A DNA stretch of 64,000 nucleotides, taken from positions 35,346,639-35,410,638 of the forward strand of contig CM041292.1 of the NCBI GenBank assembly GCA_023052935.1. Direction: 5' to 3'. Origin of the DNA: Piezodorus guildinii. Taxonomy: Eukaryota; Arthropoda; Insecta; Hemiptera; Pentatomidae. Below are positions 32,291-43,800 of the stretch, piece by piece. The position numbers and the translations under genes were made by a program. The notes beneath the pieces were generated by a model. It searched no databases, had not been told where the DNA came from, and saw only the letters and a program-made list of their open reading frames with translations. The number at the start of each line of letters is the position of its first letter. The first letter of the stretch is position 1.

Positions 32291-32637
32291 CTATTTGAAA
32301 GCTGAAGTAACAGTAGAGAAGGTAACATTGACATCGGATAATCGAGGTAGGAAGGTGAATTAACTTAACACCATCACTTAATTTAGAGTTAGGGCTAAGT
32401 ATGATTGGTGCAATGGAATTTCTGCTAACCCGTGATTTACTTATCCAGATTAGTAAAGTTAAAGTTAAACACGGTCCGTGCAACCGGGCCTAAGTATATA
32501 TTGTCTCAACTATTCTAATTGATAGGCACTTTAATTAGTGTGATCATTGATGATAATCCATTAGTTTTTTTTTTATTATTAAAAAAAAATTATTCAAGCT
32601 CTATTAATATGTGGTTTATTTTATTAGGAACGAATCT

Positions 32638-32807
32638 GTTTGGTGTGGAAAAATTGATATACCCCTAAGAAGAGATATTCAATATCGTTACATCATATGC
32701 CTCATTGTGGAACCAGATGGAAGTAAAATAACTGATAGGCACTTCATCGTGCGGCGATGGGAAACCAATCGTGAACCTCGGATTATATTAAAAAATGGTA
32801 TTTTTTA
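32638..32807 (+). CDS. GPCPD1: GPCPD1-like gene, exon B (rest of CBM20 domain)
   Basis: The acceptor TTATTAG ends at 32637. The first base completes the split glycine codon of exon A. The exon encodes the second half of the CBM20 fold, with IQYRYIICLIVEPDG, DRHFIVRRWETNREPR and IILKNG. The RRWET..EPR stretch corresponds to the HKWETHLQPR-type segment of vertebrate GPCPD1. The donor GTATTT at 32808 is a weak but acceptable site, and the exon ends in phase 1. Confidence 0.85.
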
Positions 32808-33649
32808 TTTTATGTACTTTAATTTTGTTTTGGTTTGTTTTAGTTAATGTAAACGAATATGATTAGAGTTGGTATTAAATATGATGTAGAAATTATTAAT
32901 TCTGGTTTTATATACCAATTGTTTACCATTATTTATGTATGAACTGAAAGTCAAGGCATAGTAACTGTGGTATTGTGAAAATAACTATTGTTTTAATTGA
33001 TCTTATTTCTTAACCGAAAATTATAACTTATTAAAATATTATTGAAATTATTGTCTAATTATTTGAAATGGCTGTGACTTGTGAGGAAACTGTCCATTAC
33101 TAGTGGTCCAAGGAATAAGTATTATCTTTTGGATTTAGTAGTTTTATTGAACATAATTTAAATGAATTAGTCACTGTTATGTTTTGTCCAGCTGTTTTGC
33201 TAATGGAAAACTTCTCTTGTATTATTGCCCTCATATACTGGATATTTGTATAAATTATAATGAATGGATTTTAAATAAAAATAAATATGAGAATGGGATA
33301 ATAGACATTAATGTTGATTTTATTCCATGTCATTTCCTAACACATTATTGTAATTCTCTTGTAAAATTTCTATGGAGTGAAATGGATTTTTTTTTTAAAT
33401 AAATGTGCCAAACCTGTGGATTCTACTGGGGTATACTTTGATTAAATTAGAAAAACAACAAGCATATATTTTTAACCAGATAAATCTATATTTTTATCAT
33501 TCCTTAGTACATTCTCATCTCAGCCTATAGCTTAGTAGGAATTTTTATTTTATTATTATTTATTATTCCATCAAATGGTCCTAACGACTATATTTAAAGG
33601 ACTATTTATTATACAATGCCGTTATTCCTTCTGTCTCTCAATGGTTGTC

Positions 33650-34100
33650 CCCCTGGATAGGTTTCTATTCGGTTCATTAGCGAAATAAGCTCTTCTAAAA
33701 ATCTTTTTAACCGCTTACTGCCGAGCCTTTTACTACCTTTTCTCTCTGGTTATGTCTTCTTTTTTACTTTTTTTTTATTCTATTAGTGCCAGGTTATTGG
33801 AAGTTTATTGGATTGCATCCTTCACTTTCTGTTCTAGAACTTCATCATTGGCAGAACTTCGACACATCCCCTTCATTTCCAGATTTCAGTCAAAATACTG
33901 GGCTGGGATTTGGTTTTTCATCAAATCTTCACAATCGATATGAAGGCACTCTCATATACAATTATGCCAAATATTTGTACAGCTTTCGGTTCAGAAGTTT
34001 TTCTTGTGGCTTTCTCACATTCTTCAATCCAGGTTTCCGGTCGACTTTGGAAGAAGCAGCCATTGATGTATTTCTCTGAACAGCAAATTTGAGACTTAAT
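33650..34100. other. Unassigned open stretch, probably old LINE or transposon coding debris
   Basis: One plus frame is open for 97 codons from 33786. The minus strand carries, in broken frames, phrases such as ETWIEECEKATRKTSEPKA, which look more protein-like (polar, periodic) than the plus product. GC content is higher than in the surrounding intron. I do not recognise the family and there is no evidence of expression or conserved splice sites. Confidence 0.3.
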
Positions 34101-34465
34101 GCATTTTTTGGTAAATTTCCCTTATTCTAATAACTATTGATCGAAACAAATTGTTTTATGATTTTGAAGCTTGTTTTGCTAAACACGTCTTTGTAAATCT
34201 TGCTTTTAATTATTATTTCACCGGTAACTCAATTTCATTTACGTAATGATGTAATATTCTTAAGTTTTTTAAATTAAGTATAGTTTTATTAATTGATGTT
34301 GTTGGGCATTTAGGTTTGAAATAAAATTATATTTGGAATAAACAGTCATAATTATAAATTAGTTTTCCAATAGCATATAAAAAAGGAATTTCAAGCTCTT
34401 AACATTACATAACCTCTAACATTTTTGTACGGTGTTTGTCTTATTTTTTTTCACTTCTCTTTGAG

Positions 34466-34744
34466 TGTTTATTCATTTACGGTCATTTTATGCTGCTTTG
34501 GGGCTAATTGTATCATGCTACGGTGGGGGGTCCTAAATTTTCCCTAGACATGTTTAATTAGGATAGGGATCTTTAACGAGTACCTGCTATCGCACAGCAT
34601 CGGGACCACCTTTTTAAATCTCTTCTGCAGGATGGCATATCTGAGGATTTTTTACTCCCTTTAAAAAATCTCTGTGCCACATGTCAGGTTTGAACCTTGG
34701 GCAAAGAAGGATAATACACTAGCCTCTGCACCACAGGTGACCCC
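34466..34744 (-). mobile_element. SINE-B, near full-length copy
   Basis: Minus-strand head GGGGTCACCTGTGGTGCAGA, B-box-like GGTTCAAACCTGA, body with AAGGGAGTAAAAAATCCTCA and TCGTTAAAGATCCCTATCCT, and tail AATGAATAAACAC. Imperfect flanking repeats TTTCACTTCT and TTTCACTTTG may be the target duplication. It is the best reference for the family copies at 647-893, 1340-1412 and 9255-9471. Confidence 0.8.
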
Positions 34745-35474
34745 ATTTCACTTTGCTTTTCCTTTGACTTTAATACAATTTTAATATTTTGTGCTCCTTC
34801 CTTATACTTGTTAAGTTCTGTTGATTTGAGGTATTGTTTGATTTTTTTATTCATTTAATTCTGTAAATTCATTTCCTTTCACTGATTGTTGTTGGACAAA
34901 ATTATTTACAAAGATAATTGTTGAAATGCTTTGGCTTGTATTGAATTAACAAAAAAAAAAAAAAATTACATTATAAACATTTACTTCTATACTATTTACT
35001 CAGTATCTAGTGAAACAGCTGTAGGGGCTCTTAGTTGTGGAATAAAACTGTCTATTTACTAATGTGAGAATAAGTTTAGAACTGATTTAATGAGTAGTTT
35101 ATTGCATCTTAAAAGATACAAATAGTGGGTTAGGTTATGTTATGTTGCTTTTGGACACATAACTACTTAGGTCTGAGGTGTCCTTCCTCAGTGTGCTTTT
35201 TTTTAATTCTCTTATTTTGTGATATATTTTATGGAATAAATTGTTTTCCTTTAGGAATGAAATTATTTGTTGTTTTCTTTCTTTTGGTCCAGAAATTATG
35301 ATTGTTATTACTGAGTGTCCTGCCCATGATAAATCTATAAAAAACAGAGGAACCAAGATAAAAAAGAGAAAGTGGTCATAGTGAGAAAATAAATGGTTAA
35401 AGCTCTAAAATGGCTTTTTCCTAAAGTTTACTGCCAATTGATAATTTTATAAAATTTTAAGAAACAAAAGTGTC

Positions 35475-35570
35475 TGAAACAGCAGAATAAATAATTCTGC
35501 CTCAGCTGGGGTTTGGATCTAGGACCCAGAGAATATTAGACTAGGCTCTATCCATTAGACTATGTTATTA
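35475..35570 (-). repeat. SINE-A remnant (tRNA-like head)
   Basis: On the minus strand ACATAGTCTAATGGATAGAG corresponds to the A-box region. GGGTCCTAGATCCAAACCCC aligns to the B box, and GAGGCAGAATTATTTATTCT follows, all collinear with SINE-A at 10396-10674. Only the first 100 bp or so are kept and they are diverged. Confidence 0.65.
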
Positions 35571-35789
35571 AAAAAAAATTGATAGACCCTCAAGATTTGA
35601 TCTTTTGCATTTCAAGATGAGTAAATTTCATAAGTCTAATAAAATGAAAACCGTTAATACACCATCTGCAGCTTTTCTTCGAAGTGACTTGGCTGATATT
35701 TTTAAATAAGCACCAAGGTCAGTTTGATGGGATGGGATTAGTGTTGTAAAAGAGCTGAAGCCATAAGGCTTCAAGCCCCGAAGGCTCCA

Positions 35790-36790
35790 GCTTCCACGAA
35801 TCAAGTCGTGACTCGAGACTTATGAGTTGCAGCTCGAGCCTTTTGAGCCTTATGGCCTCATAGCAAAAGACTCGAGTCTTATCTCAATCTTTATGAAGCA
35901 CTATGACGGGCTTAATACATTTTCTTAAATTATAAGTTTTCTCGACAATTTTGCTGTGTAATATAATCATCAAAATTTCCCTTGAAATAAAATTAGCATT
36001 AATTTTACACTAATTTTCATTAGCTTTTCTGGCTGTATATTGTAAACGAATCAATGGATTTTCAACATTTCAACTATTTTCCGACTATTTGAGGTAGACT
36101 AACACGAAAATCAGCATGTATTTTCCCAAAATTTTCATTCTTTTTTCCCGGCTTTATCTCATGAATGAAACAATGGATTTTCACCATTTCGAATATTTTC
36201 CGACAATTTTGAGGTAGACTAACACAAAATCAGCATGTGGAGACAGGGATATGGTGATAATCGTATCAGGCTACCCCAAAAGAGTTGGGAATTTTGGAAA
36301 TGGTGAAAAACCATTGATTCGTTTACGACATAGAGCCGGAAAAGTGAATGGAAATTCGGAGGAAAGTGATATGCTGATTTTCGTGTTATTCTACCTCTAA
36401 ATAGTTCGAAAATATTCAAAATGGTGAAAATCCATTGATTCGTTCATGAGATAGAGCCGTAAAAGAGAATGGAAATTCGTGGAAAAAATATGGTACCAGG
36501 CTACCCTAAAATAGTCAGAAATTGCGAAACAGTGAAAATCCATTGATTTGTTTACAATATATGGCCAGAAAAGCGAATGAAAATTGGATTTTTCATTTTC
36601 CCAAGTGAAATTTCAGAAAATTTTAAATTATTATTATACAGCAAAATTGTCAGAAAGTGCTCCTAAAGTGTGCCACAGTGTTCATAAAGGTTGAGATATG
36701 ACTCAAGTCTTTTGCTATGAGGCTATAAGGCTCTAAGCCTTTAAGCTGAGAGCTCGAGTCGAGTGTGTACCCAAAAAACCTGGTGGGAAA
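35790..36790. mobile_element. 1-kb imperfect palindrome (foldback-like)
   Basis: The left arm has GCCTCATAGCAAAAGACTCG at about 35855 and AATCAATGGATTTTCA at about 36048. Their inverted partners are AGTCTTTTGCTATGAGGC at about 36695 and TGAAAATCCATTGATT at about 36531, with more internal units of the same kind at 36170 and 36425. The axis lies near 36280. Inner units contain TCAGCATGT, GGTAGACTAACAC and ATAGAGCCG, repeated in both orientations. No ORF. It resembles a smaller version of the multi-unit arms at 3567-7147, but with unrelated sequence. Confidence 0.7.
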
Positions 36791-38285
36791 GTGTGATTTT
36801 TGCCCAATTCCTCATTAACAGCCGTTGACCTAGAAAGAGTACAAATTTTTTTTAATGGCAGCTTGTTAGAACTTATATTAATCCCTATTTTAGCATTTCA
36901 TTAAGATAGACCATCATAGTGTTGTTTATGTAATCTACATTCCGCATTTTGTGAATATTGCTATATATAATAATTATTTGGCTAATTTTGATCAAAAACA
37001 GCTGATTAAAGGGACGTTGCTAATGATATAGTTTTCTACATTCTATTCTAGAATAATACTGTATTTGCTAATAGTTAATAGAACAAGCCTTAAATGGCAC
37101 CTTTGAATTTTCTTACTTTTTAGGATTACCACTTGAAATTCTCACAAATGATAATGAAAATTTAGATTTTTGTGGCAAAGATTTAATGTATCATACAAAT
37201 TGACCTAAAAGCCCTTCAAAATTGATTTAATTTATTTGTATATATTTTCAGTCTATAACATCACTATACAAAAGTATTAATTGTATAAATAATATAGTTA
37301 AATGCTTTCGTTTATCTTTGGTTTTCAATTTTAATGTAAAACATGTCATTGGTTTCTATATCATAACCTTTAGATTATTTATTCATGTAGATACTTTCTT
37401 AATGTATTTATTTCATATTCCTATAAATAATTGCTAATTAGATTTATATGAAATGTTAGAAAAAGTATATTTTAGTGTCATATTTATGTTATAAAACATT
37501 AACACTGTAAATATTAGTTATCTCATTTAAGTATTATTAATAATTCTAATTTTGTGCTATTGCTATCTTTGGTTTACCTTGTTCCATCCATACTTGTTCT
37601 ATACCTTAGGATATTTACGAATTGTAAAAATATTCCAGGTTCTTGATGGAGTAAATCAGGTTTTTAATGTTTGCTATAATAACATCTTCTTGTTTAAGTG
37701 TATTGCATTATTTAAATTCTATATGAATAGAACATAGAATTTTAATCATAGCGTTGTTTATATAATATTAATGAATAATATTAAAAAATGTTTAATCAAA
37801 GGAAATCAATTTTTAAGAAATAGAATTTCAGATCAAAGTTGAAACCAAACTAAAATATTTTAATGAGGAATGTTGCATCAAATTATCATGCTTTATGCTA
37901 CCATTTACTTATTATCTTGAAAGTTTTATTAATTAGTTAGTTTAATTTTTAAAATATGTCTGTCATATTATTTAAAAATTGTGATTTCTGAGACTCTTAA
38001 ACATTTTTTTCTGTAGTAATTTATTCTACCTCACAAGTCAAGTATAATTAAATATTTACTTTTATTAATTAAAATAAACAAATATATAATATAATATAGC
38101 AATATTTAATATAGTATATCAAATTTAGAAAATAGTGAAAATGTTTTAATATCCTTGAATAGATTTTTTTTTTTTTTAGATATGCTAAATGAATTTTGCA
38201 TATATATCTTAATCTTAAGAGTTTAATAAAAATAAAATTTTACTGCAATTGGTAATTGATATATAAATATAATTTTTTATTTCAG

Positions 38286-38440
38286 TTTTAATGAAGAGCG
38301 AAGAGGAAATAGAAACAATGGGTTTTTATGATAGCAAAGAGAGAATCGATCGTGGTTGGTTGACAACTGAGACTGCTGTTCAATTGAAGTTATTTAATAG
38401 CAACCTTAATATCTGGAAGTCCAAGTTAAAAGGGAAACCG
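38286..38440 (+). CDS. GPCPD1: GPCPD1-like gene, exon C
   Basis: The acceptor TATTTCAG ends at 38285 and the donor GTAAGT starts at 38441. Phase 1 in, phase 0 out. The product includes MGFYDSKERIDRGWLTTETA, equivalent to the FGIHNGVETLDSGWLT segment after the CBM20 domain in vertebrate GPCPD1, and then a lysine-rich strand. Confidence 0.82.
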
Positions 38441-38844
38441 GTAAGTTTCATAAAGTTTTTTTCAATGTTAGTAAAAATTGCTAATTTAAATTATTTGGAA
38501 TTTAGATTCCATTAAAATTTATAGACATTTTTTCTCTTTACCTTTATCATACCTCTGCTAATATGATTTTGATGGGGATTTTTATTAATTAGATTAAAAG
38601 TTTTTTTGTTTTTTTTAATCTCTTGAATTTACTTAGCTTTAAATTCGACATTTTAAGTTTTGAGGGATTTTAGTTTTATTTTTATTGGATCTGTTAAAGA
38701 GGTTCATGGCCGAAAAAAAATTAACCAACAAATTTTGTGATAATTAATTTGAATGGACATATTTTCTTTCCGACAATAATGCCTTTTATATGTGATTTTT
38801 TTATAAATTATTTCTTTTATTTATATTAAATCCTTTTACGACAG

Positions 38845-38985
38845 ATGAACATCAAAATAACATTGGTTAATTTATCAAGAGCTAATAGTATATCCCAGGA
38901 GATGAACCAAGCCGATGAATGCCTTAGCCTGGAGACCATGGACCTCACCGATAAAATAGATAATTGGCCATTAGTTGAAATTGCT
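38845..38985 (+). CDS. GPCPD1: GPCPD1-like gene, exon D
   Basis: The acceptor TTACGACAG ends at 38844 and the donor GTAAGT starts at 38986, both at phase 0 (47 codons). It begins MNIKITLVNL, which continues the beta-strand of exon C (the RVKLTLEGL position of vertebrate proteins), and then a polar linker rich in Asp and Glu. Upstream intron C-D is only 404 bp. Confidence 0.8.
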
Positions 38986-39152
38986 GTAAGTATAAATATA
39001 TTTATATCTGTTTCACTTATTACTCTTTTTTTGTGTGTGTAACATTTTTCTTCTCGCTTTCCTATAATTTGTGGAAGTAATTTCATGAAAAGGTTTAGAA
39101 GTGTGTAACAGGAAGCCGGGGAACACACACTGTTTGATTTGATCAATGAGTG

Positions 39153-39310
39153 TGTGGCGTCAACACATGTGGTTGCCAAGGAGACATAACCTTCATGTGT
39201 TTTGTGTTACAAAAAATACCTTCGTGTTTAAAAACAATGTTACATGTGGTGTGTGTTGTAATAAAGATATAATCCATTATTAATGTTATTTATGTGGTGT
39301 TACCACCACA
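39153..39310 (+). repeat. 5' LTR of the gypsy element
   Basis: Begins TGTGGCGTCAACACATG, contains an AATAAAG polyadenylation-like signal and ends near TTACCACCACA. Immediately downstream TTGGTGACCCCGA is a candidate primer-binding site. The exact 3' boundary is uncertain because the two LTRs differ there. Confidence 0.8.
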
Positions 39311-39394
39311 TATTGGTGACCCCGAATATCAAATTCATTTATATCAACGAATTCAAGTAAGTGACAACTATTTTTTTTTCGTAATACCATTAAG

Positions 39395-40114
39395 ATGCAA
39401 GAGGTTAACCGTTTGTCAGTTAAAGTGCCTCCTTTCTGGCATAATAGGCCTGACTTATGGTTCAAGCAGATAGAAGCCAATTTTCAAATAGCAAACATAA
39501 CGCAGGACCAAACTAAGTACAACTATGTTATTGCTAACCTCGAAAATGATATCATGGAACAGGTTAGTGACATTATCAGTTCTCCACCAGAGACTGATAA
39601 GTTCAATGCTATCAAAAATAACCTTATAGCAATTTATTCAGAAAGCGAGGGACTCAAACTACGTAGACTTTTTTATGAAATGGAGTTAGACGATTCCAAA
39701 CCTTCTCAATTACTAAGAACAATGAAAAACCTGGCAGGTAATAAAATAACAGATGAGGGTTTAAAAACGTTATGGTTACAACGCCTACCTGTTTCTTGCC
39801 AGACTGTATTAGCTGTTAGCAATGAGCCATTGACTAACTTAGGGTTAATAGCAGATAGGATAACAGAAGTCAATCCTAACCAACCCAACGAAAGGTATGG
39901 AGTTAATGCCGTTTCGAAGGTTGAATCTATCATCAAAGATCTCTCGAAACGAATAGATAAGTTGGAAACACCCATTTTAGAAACAAGATCTCGAACTAGA
40001 ACCCGCAACGTCCCGAAAAACCCCGATTTTTGTTACTATCACAGGAAATACGCTGATAAGGCTAGGAAATGTGAAGAGCCTTGCAAGTACCTTCAATCAA
40101 GTTCAACAAACTAG
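39395..40114 (+). CDS. gag: gypsy gag
   Basis: An uninterrupted 239-codon frame encoding a capsid-like Gag: an N-terminal PPFWHNRPDLWFKQIEANF segment typical of insect Ty3/gypsy Gags, a helical capsid region, and a C-terminal CYYHRKYADKARKC motif, a variant zinc knuckle. It overlaps the protease frame, which lies in the -1 frame relative to it, as is common when pol is made by ribosomal frameshifting. Confidence 0.85.
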   Translation: MQEVNRLSVKVPPFWHNRPDLWFKQIEANFQIANITQDQTKYNYVIANLENDIMEQVSDIISSPPETDKFNAIKNNLIAIYSESEGLKLRRLFYEMELDDSKPSQLLRTMKNLAGNKITDEGLKTLWLQRLPVSCQTVLAVSNEPLTNLGLIADRITEVNPNQPNERYGVNAVSKVESIIKDLSKRIDKLETPILETRSRTRTRNVPKNPDFCYYHRKYADKARKCEEPCKYLQSSSTN

Positions 40115-40803
40115 CTCCCCGATCACAAGTGGTGGAATGTGCTCGGGGCATACCAAACCGCCTATTTATTGTAGACCCAAAGTCAAAAATAAAATTACTC
40201 ATTGATACTGGTGCTGACTTCTCTGTTTTACCCGCCAAATCTGCTGAAAAAAAGACAGGCCCATCAAAATATAATCTGTTTACTGCCGATGGAACACTTA
40301 TACCGACCTACGGTGAAAAGTTAGTTTCGTTATCCCTGGGCCTACGCAGAAACTTTCAATGGCCATTTATTTTGACCACAGTTACACATCCTATTATAGG
40401 AGCAGACTTCCTTAAATATTATAACTTAATTGTTGATTTAAGGAACAAGCGCCTGATGGACGGCCAAACAAATCTTTCTTCCGCAGCACTGTCACGCTTC
40501 GAGGTAACAGGAACATTAGATGTTCACACACTCAATACCAAGGTTCCTGACCAATTTAGAAATTTACTTGAACGATACCCATAGCTAACTCGCCCACCTA
40601 CGTTTCTCAAAAGCAGTACCACTCACAATACTGTTCACGTCATAGAAACCTCAGGACCTCCTGTCCATTGTCGTTTCCGTAGGTTGCCTCAAGAGAAGCT
40701 AAAGGTAGCGAAGCAAGAATTTCAAGCTATGTTGGACCTTGGCATCTGTCGTCCGTCTAAATCAAGTTGGGCAAGTCCTTTACACCTGGCTAAGAAGAAA
40801 GAC
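40081..40803 (+). pseudogene. pol: gypsy pol, part 1: protease and start of RT
   Basis: The frame contains the aspartic protease motif LIDTGADFSVLP at about residue 40 and the IIGADFL flap-side segment. It is broken by a TAG at 40582-40584, but the same frame continues to LHLAKKKD just before the LINE insertion at 40804. The pol gene is therefore interrupted both by point mutation and by insertion. Confidence 0.82.
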
Positions 40804-43800
40804 TCCGCCAATGGAAATAGTTATACTAAGGCCATTGCCAGTCCCAAGCCTGGATAAAGGAGGAGGGTTGGGTCATGGGCTGACTCCCCATGAAACGTAA
40901 AAAAGTACAATGTTACGAATACTCAACAAAGCCTCGGATGTAGAATTGATTCACGGAAACGACATGGACCTCGGAAACGGACATACAAAATTGGCACATG
41001 GAATGTACGGACCCTATATCGAGCTGGAGCTTTTAAGGAACTTGCTGATGTGTCCCAGAAGAGTCGCTTAGACGTTTTGGCTGTACAAGAGATGAGATGG
41101 ACTGGTAAAGGAGATTTTAAGGGAAAGAACTTTACGATGCTATATAGTGGGTCAGAAAACAGACATGAGTTTGGAGTAGCGTTTATGGTCTCCAACAGAA
41201 TAAAATCTGCAATCCTTGACTTCCAACCAATTAACGAAAGGCTTTGCAAACTACGCATTAGAGGGCATTTCAGAAACATTAGTTTGATTTGTGTTCATGC
41301 ACCCACAGAAGAGAAGGATGAGGAGTTGAAAGATACCTTCTATGAACAATTAGAAGCTGCTTATAATACCTGTCCCAACTATGATATGAAAATCGTCCTA
41401 GGAGATTTCAATGCGCAAGTCGGGAAGGAGATAGAGCTGAGACCAACAATTGGAGCGCATAGTTTACATCAAGTGACAAATGACAATGGACTAAGGATGG
41501 TAAGTTTTGCAACCGTGAAATCCATGGCAGTCATGAGTACTATGTTCCCTCATAAAAAAGTGCACAAAGAAACATGGCACTCTCCAGATGGTACCTCTGC
41601 AAGCCAAATTGATCACGTACTGGTCTCCACCAAAAATTTCAGCTGTGTAAATGATGTACGGTCATATAGAGGATATGATGTTAACTCCGATCACTACTTA
41701 GTAATCATAAAACTTCACCAAAAAATAAAATGCTCTACAAAGAAACCAATGCCCCGAAGTGAGCAGTGGAATACAGAACGCCTCGGGACTGAAGAAGAGA
41801 GTGATAGATTTACCGAGAAGTTCCATGAGACAGTTATGAGCATAACAGTTAGTGAAGGTACGGAAACTATTGAAAGTAGGTGGAGACGCATCAAGACAGG
41901 TTTAACGCAGTCTGCAAAAGAAGTGTGTGGAGTAAAGAAAAGAAGTCATCGTAACGGTTGGTTTGATGAAGAATGCGAGCAGGCTGTCCAGATAAGGAAT
42001 GAAAAAAGACTAATCTGGATTAGTAGAAATACACGGCAGAGCTTCAAGCAGTACAAAGATGCCAGGAAACTCGCGAAGGGATTGGTTAGGAGAAAAAAGA
42101 AGGAATCACTAATGAAGCAAATCAAGGACATAGAAAACGCAAAAAGAAAAAATGAATCACGCAAATTCTACAGATCGGTGAATCACATCAAAAGCGAACC
42201 GACTAGGAAAGGAAACCTAATAAGGGACGACCAGGGTAAAAAGCTAATGCTGGAAGAAGAGGTACAGGAAAGGTGGCGACAGTATTTCGGGAACCTGCTG
42301 AACCCAAGAGATTCGGAGACCAACGAGGGAGATCAAGCCCAGTTACCATTGAGGACAAATGAGGATGACTTGGAAACCATTCCACCAGATGTAGAGGACA
42401 TCGAAGACATCCTTAATAAACTCAAAAATAATAAAGCGCCAGGTAATGATGGACTGCCCGCAGAGTTGTTAAAAGCGGGACATAATGAAGTTGCAAAGGA
42501 ACTGCAGGAACTGGTAGCTCAGATATGGGAAGAGGAACGTCTGCCTGAAGAATGGAATAAGGCTCTTGTAGTGCCCGTGTACAAGAAGAAGGGCGAGTCA
42601 ACAATATGCAGTAACTATCGGGGGATTAGTTTGCTAAGTGCGGCATATAAAATTTTCTCCATAACCCTTTATAACAGGCTCCTCCCATATGTAGAACAGA
42701 AACTGGGCGACTATCAGGGTGGTTTTCGGCCCAATAGGTCCACTATTGATCAAATCTTCACCCTGAAGCAAATCTGTGAGAAGATGAATGAGTTTCAGCA
42801 GACTACCTGGATGTTGTTTGTCGATTTTAAGGCCGCCTATGATACCATAGTTAGGAGTAAGCTCGTAGTAGCCATGCATGAACTGGGACTACCATGTAAA
42901 CTAATTCGTTTAGTAAAATGCACAATGGCAAATACAATTTGCCAAGTTAAATGCTGTGGGCTATCGGAGCCGTTTGAAGTAGAAGGTGGTCTGAGACAAG
43001 GAGATCCAATAGCTCCTCTTCTGTTCAATATTGCTCTGCAAGTTATCATCAATAGGGCGGAATTAGAACAACAAGGGACAATATTTACGAAGATGTCTCA
43101 AATTCTCGCATATGCAGATGACGTGGTCATTATTGGTAGATCCCTGCCGAGCATAAGAGCGACCTTTGAAGCAATGGACAAGGAAGCAGGAAAGATCGGT
43201 CTAAAAGTCAACGAGCTGAAAACTAAGATAATGGTACTAGGCACACGAATGGACCAGAGGCAGAGTCATTATGAAATGGGACCCTATAAAATAGAACTGG
43301 TAAGAAGTTTTCAGTATCTAGGCTCTATTATAAATGATGACCTGAAGGAAGAAGAAGAGGTAAGGAAGCGTATAGCAGCTGGTAATAGAGCCTATTTTTC
43401 CTTATCAAAGCTATTTAGAAGCAAGCTTTTGAGCCGCTCCACCAAGTTGATGCTATACAAAACCCTTGTAAGACCAGTGGTTACGTACGGTGGAGAAACG
43501 TGGATCCTCAACAACAAAAAAAATGTGGACCTGCTTGATAGGTTTGAACGGGTAATCCTAAGGAGAATCCTGGGAGCCGTATTTGAGGATGGTCAATGGC
43601 GGCGGAGGAAAAATAAGGAATTGTTTCAGCTCTACCAGGATATCAGTATCTCCTCTCATATTAAGATACAGAGGTTAAAATGGATTGGGCACGTGATGAG
43701 GATGAATTGTGACAGGGTTGCAAGTAGAGTGTACAGGAATGTTCCGGATGGCCGGCGCCGGCGTGGCAGGCCGAAGGGTCGATGGAAGGATGGTGTAGGG

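Larger units (their letters stand above)
29467..32490 (-). mobile_element. PIF/Harbinger transposon (3.0 kb), decayed
   Basis: Terminal repeats GGCCCGGTTGCAC (29467) and its inverse GTGCAACCGGGCC (ending 32490) are flanked by a TAA duplication at 29464-29466 and 32491-32493, the 3-bp target type of PIF/Harbinger. A broken HARBI1-like transposase lies on the minus strand at 31201-32290. No second (Myb/SANT) ORF was recognised. A Penelope-like fragment occupies 30087-31000. The element sits inside intron A-B of the GPCPD1-like gene. Confidence 0.88.
26804..32637 (+). other. GPCPD1 intron A-B
   Basis: 5.8-kb intron with GT at 26804 and AG at 32636-32637. It contains D2 copy 2, a hAT MITE and a PIF/Harbinger element that itself contains a Penelope-like fragment. 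Bases 26804-27960 hold nothing identifiable. Confidence 0.8.
32808..38285 (+). other. GPCPD1 intron B-C
   Basis: 5.5-kb intron. 32808-33540 shows nothing identifiable. The rest contains an unassigned open stretch (33650-34100), SINE-B, a SINE-A remnant and a 1-kb palindrome. 36800-38285 is plain AT-rich intron. Confidence 0.75.

Noticed and set aside
29467..32490. Host HARBI1 gene
   Set aside because: The frames are broken, and the locus is bounded by Harbinger terminal repeats and a TAA duplication.
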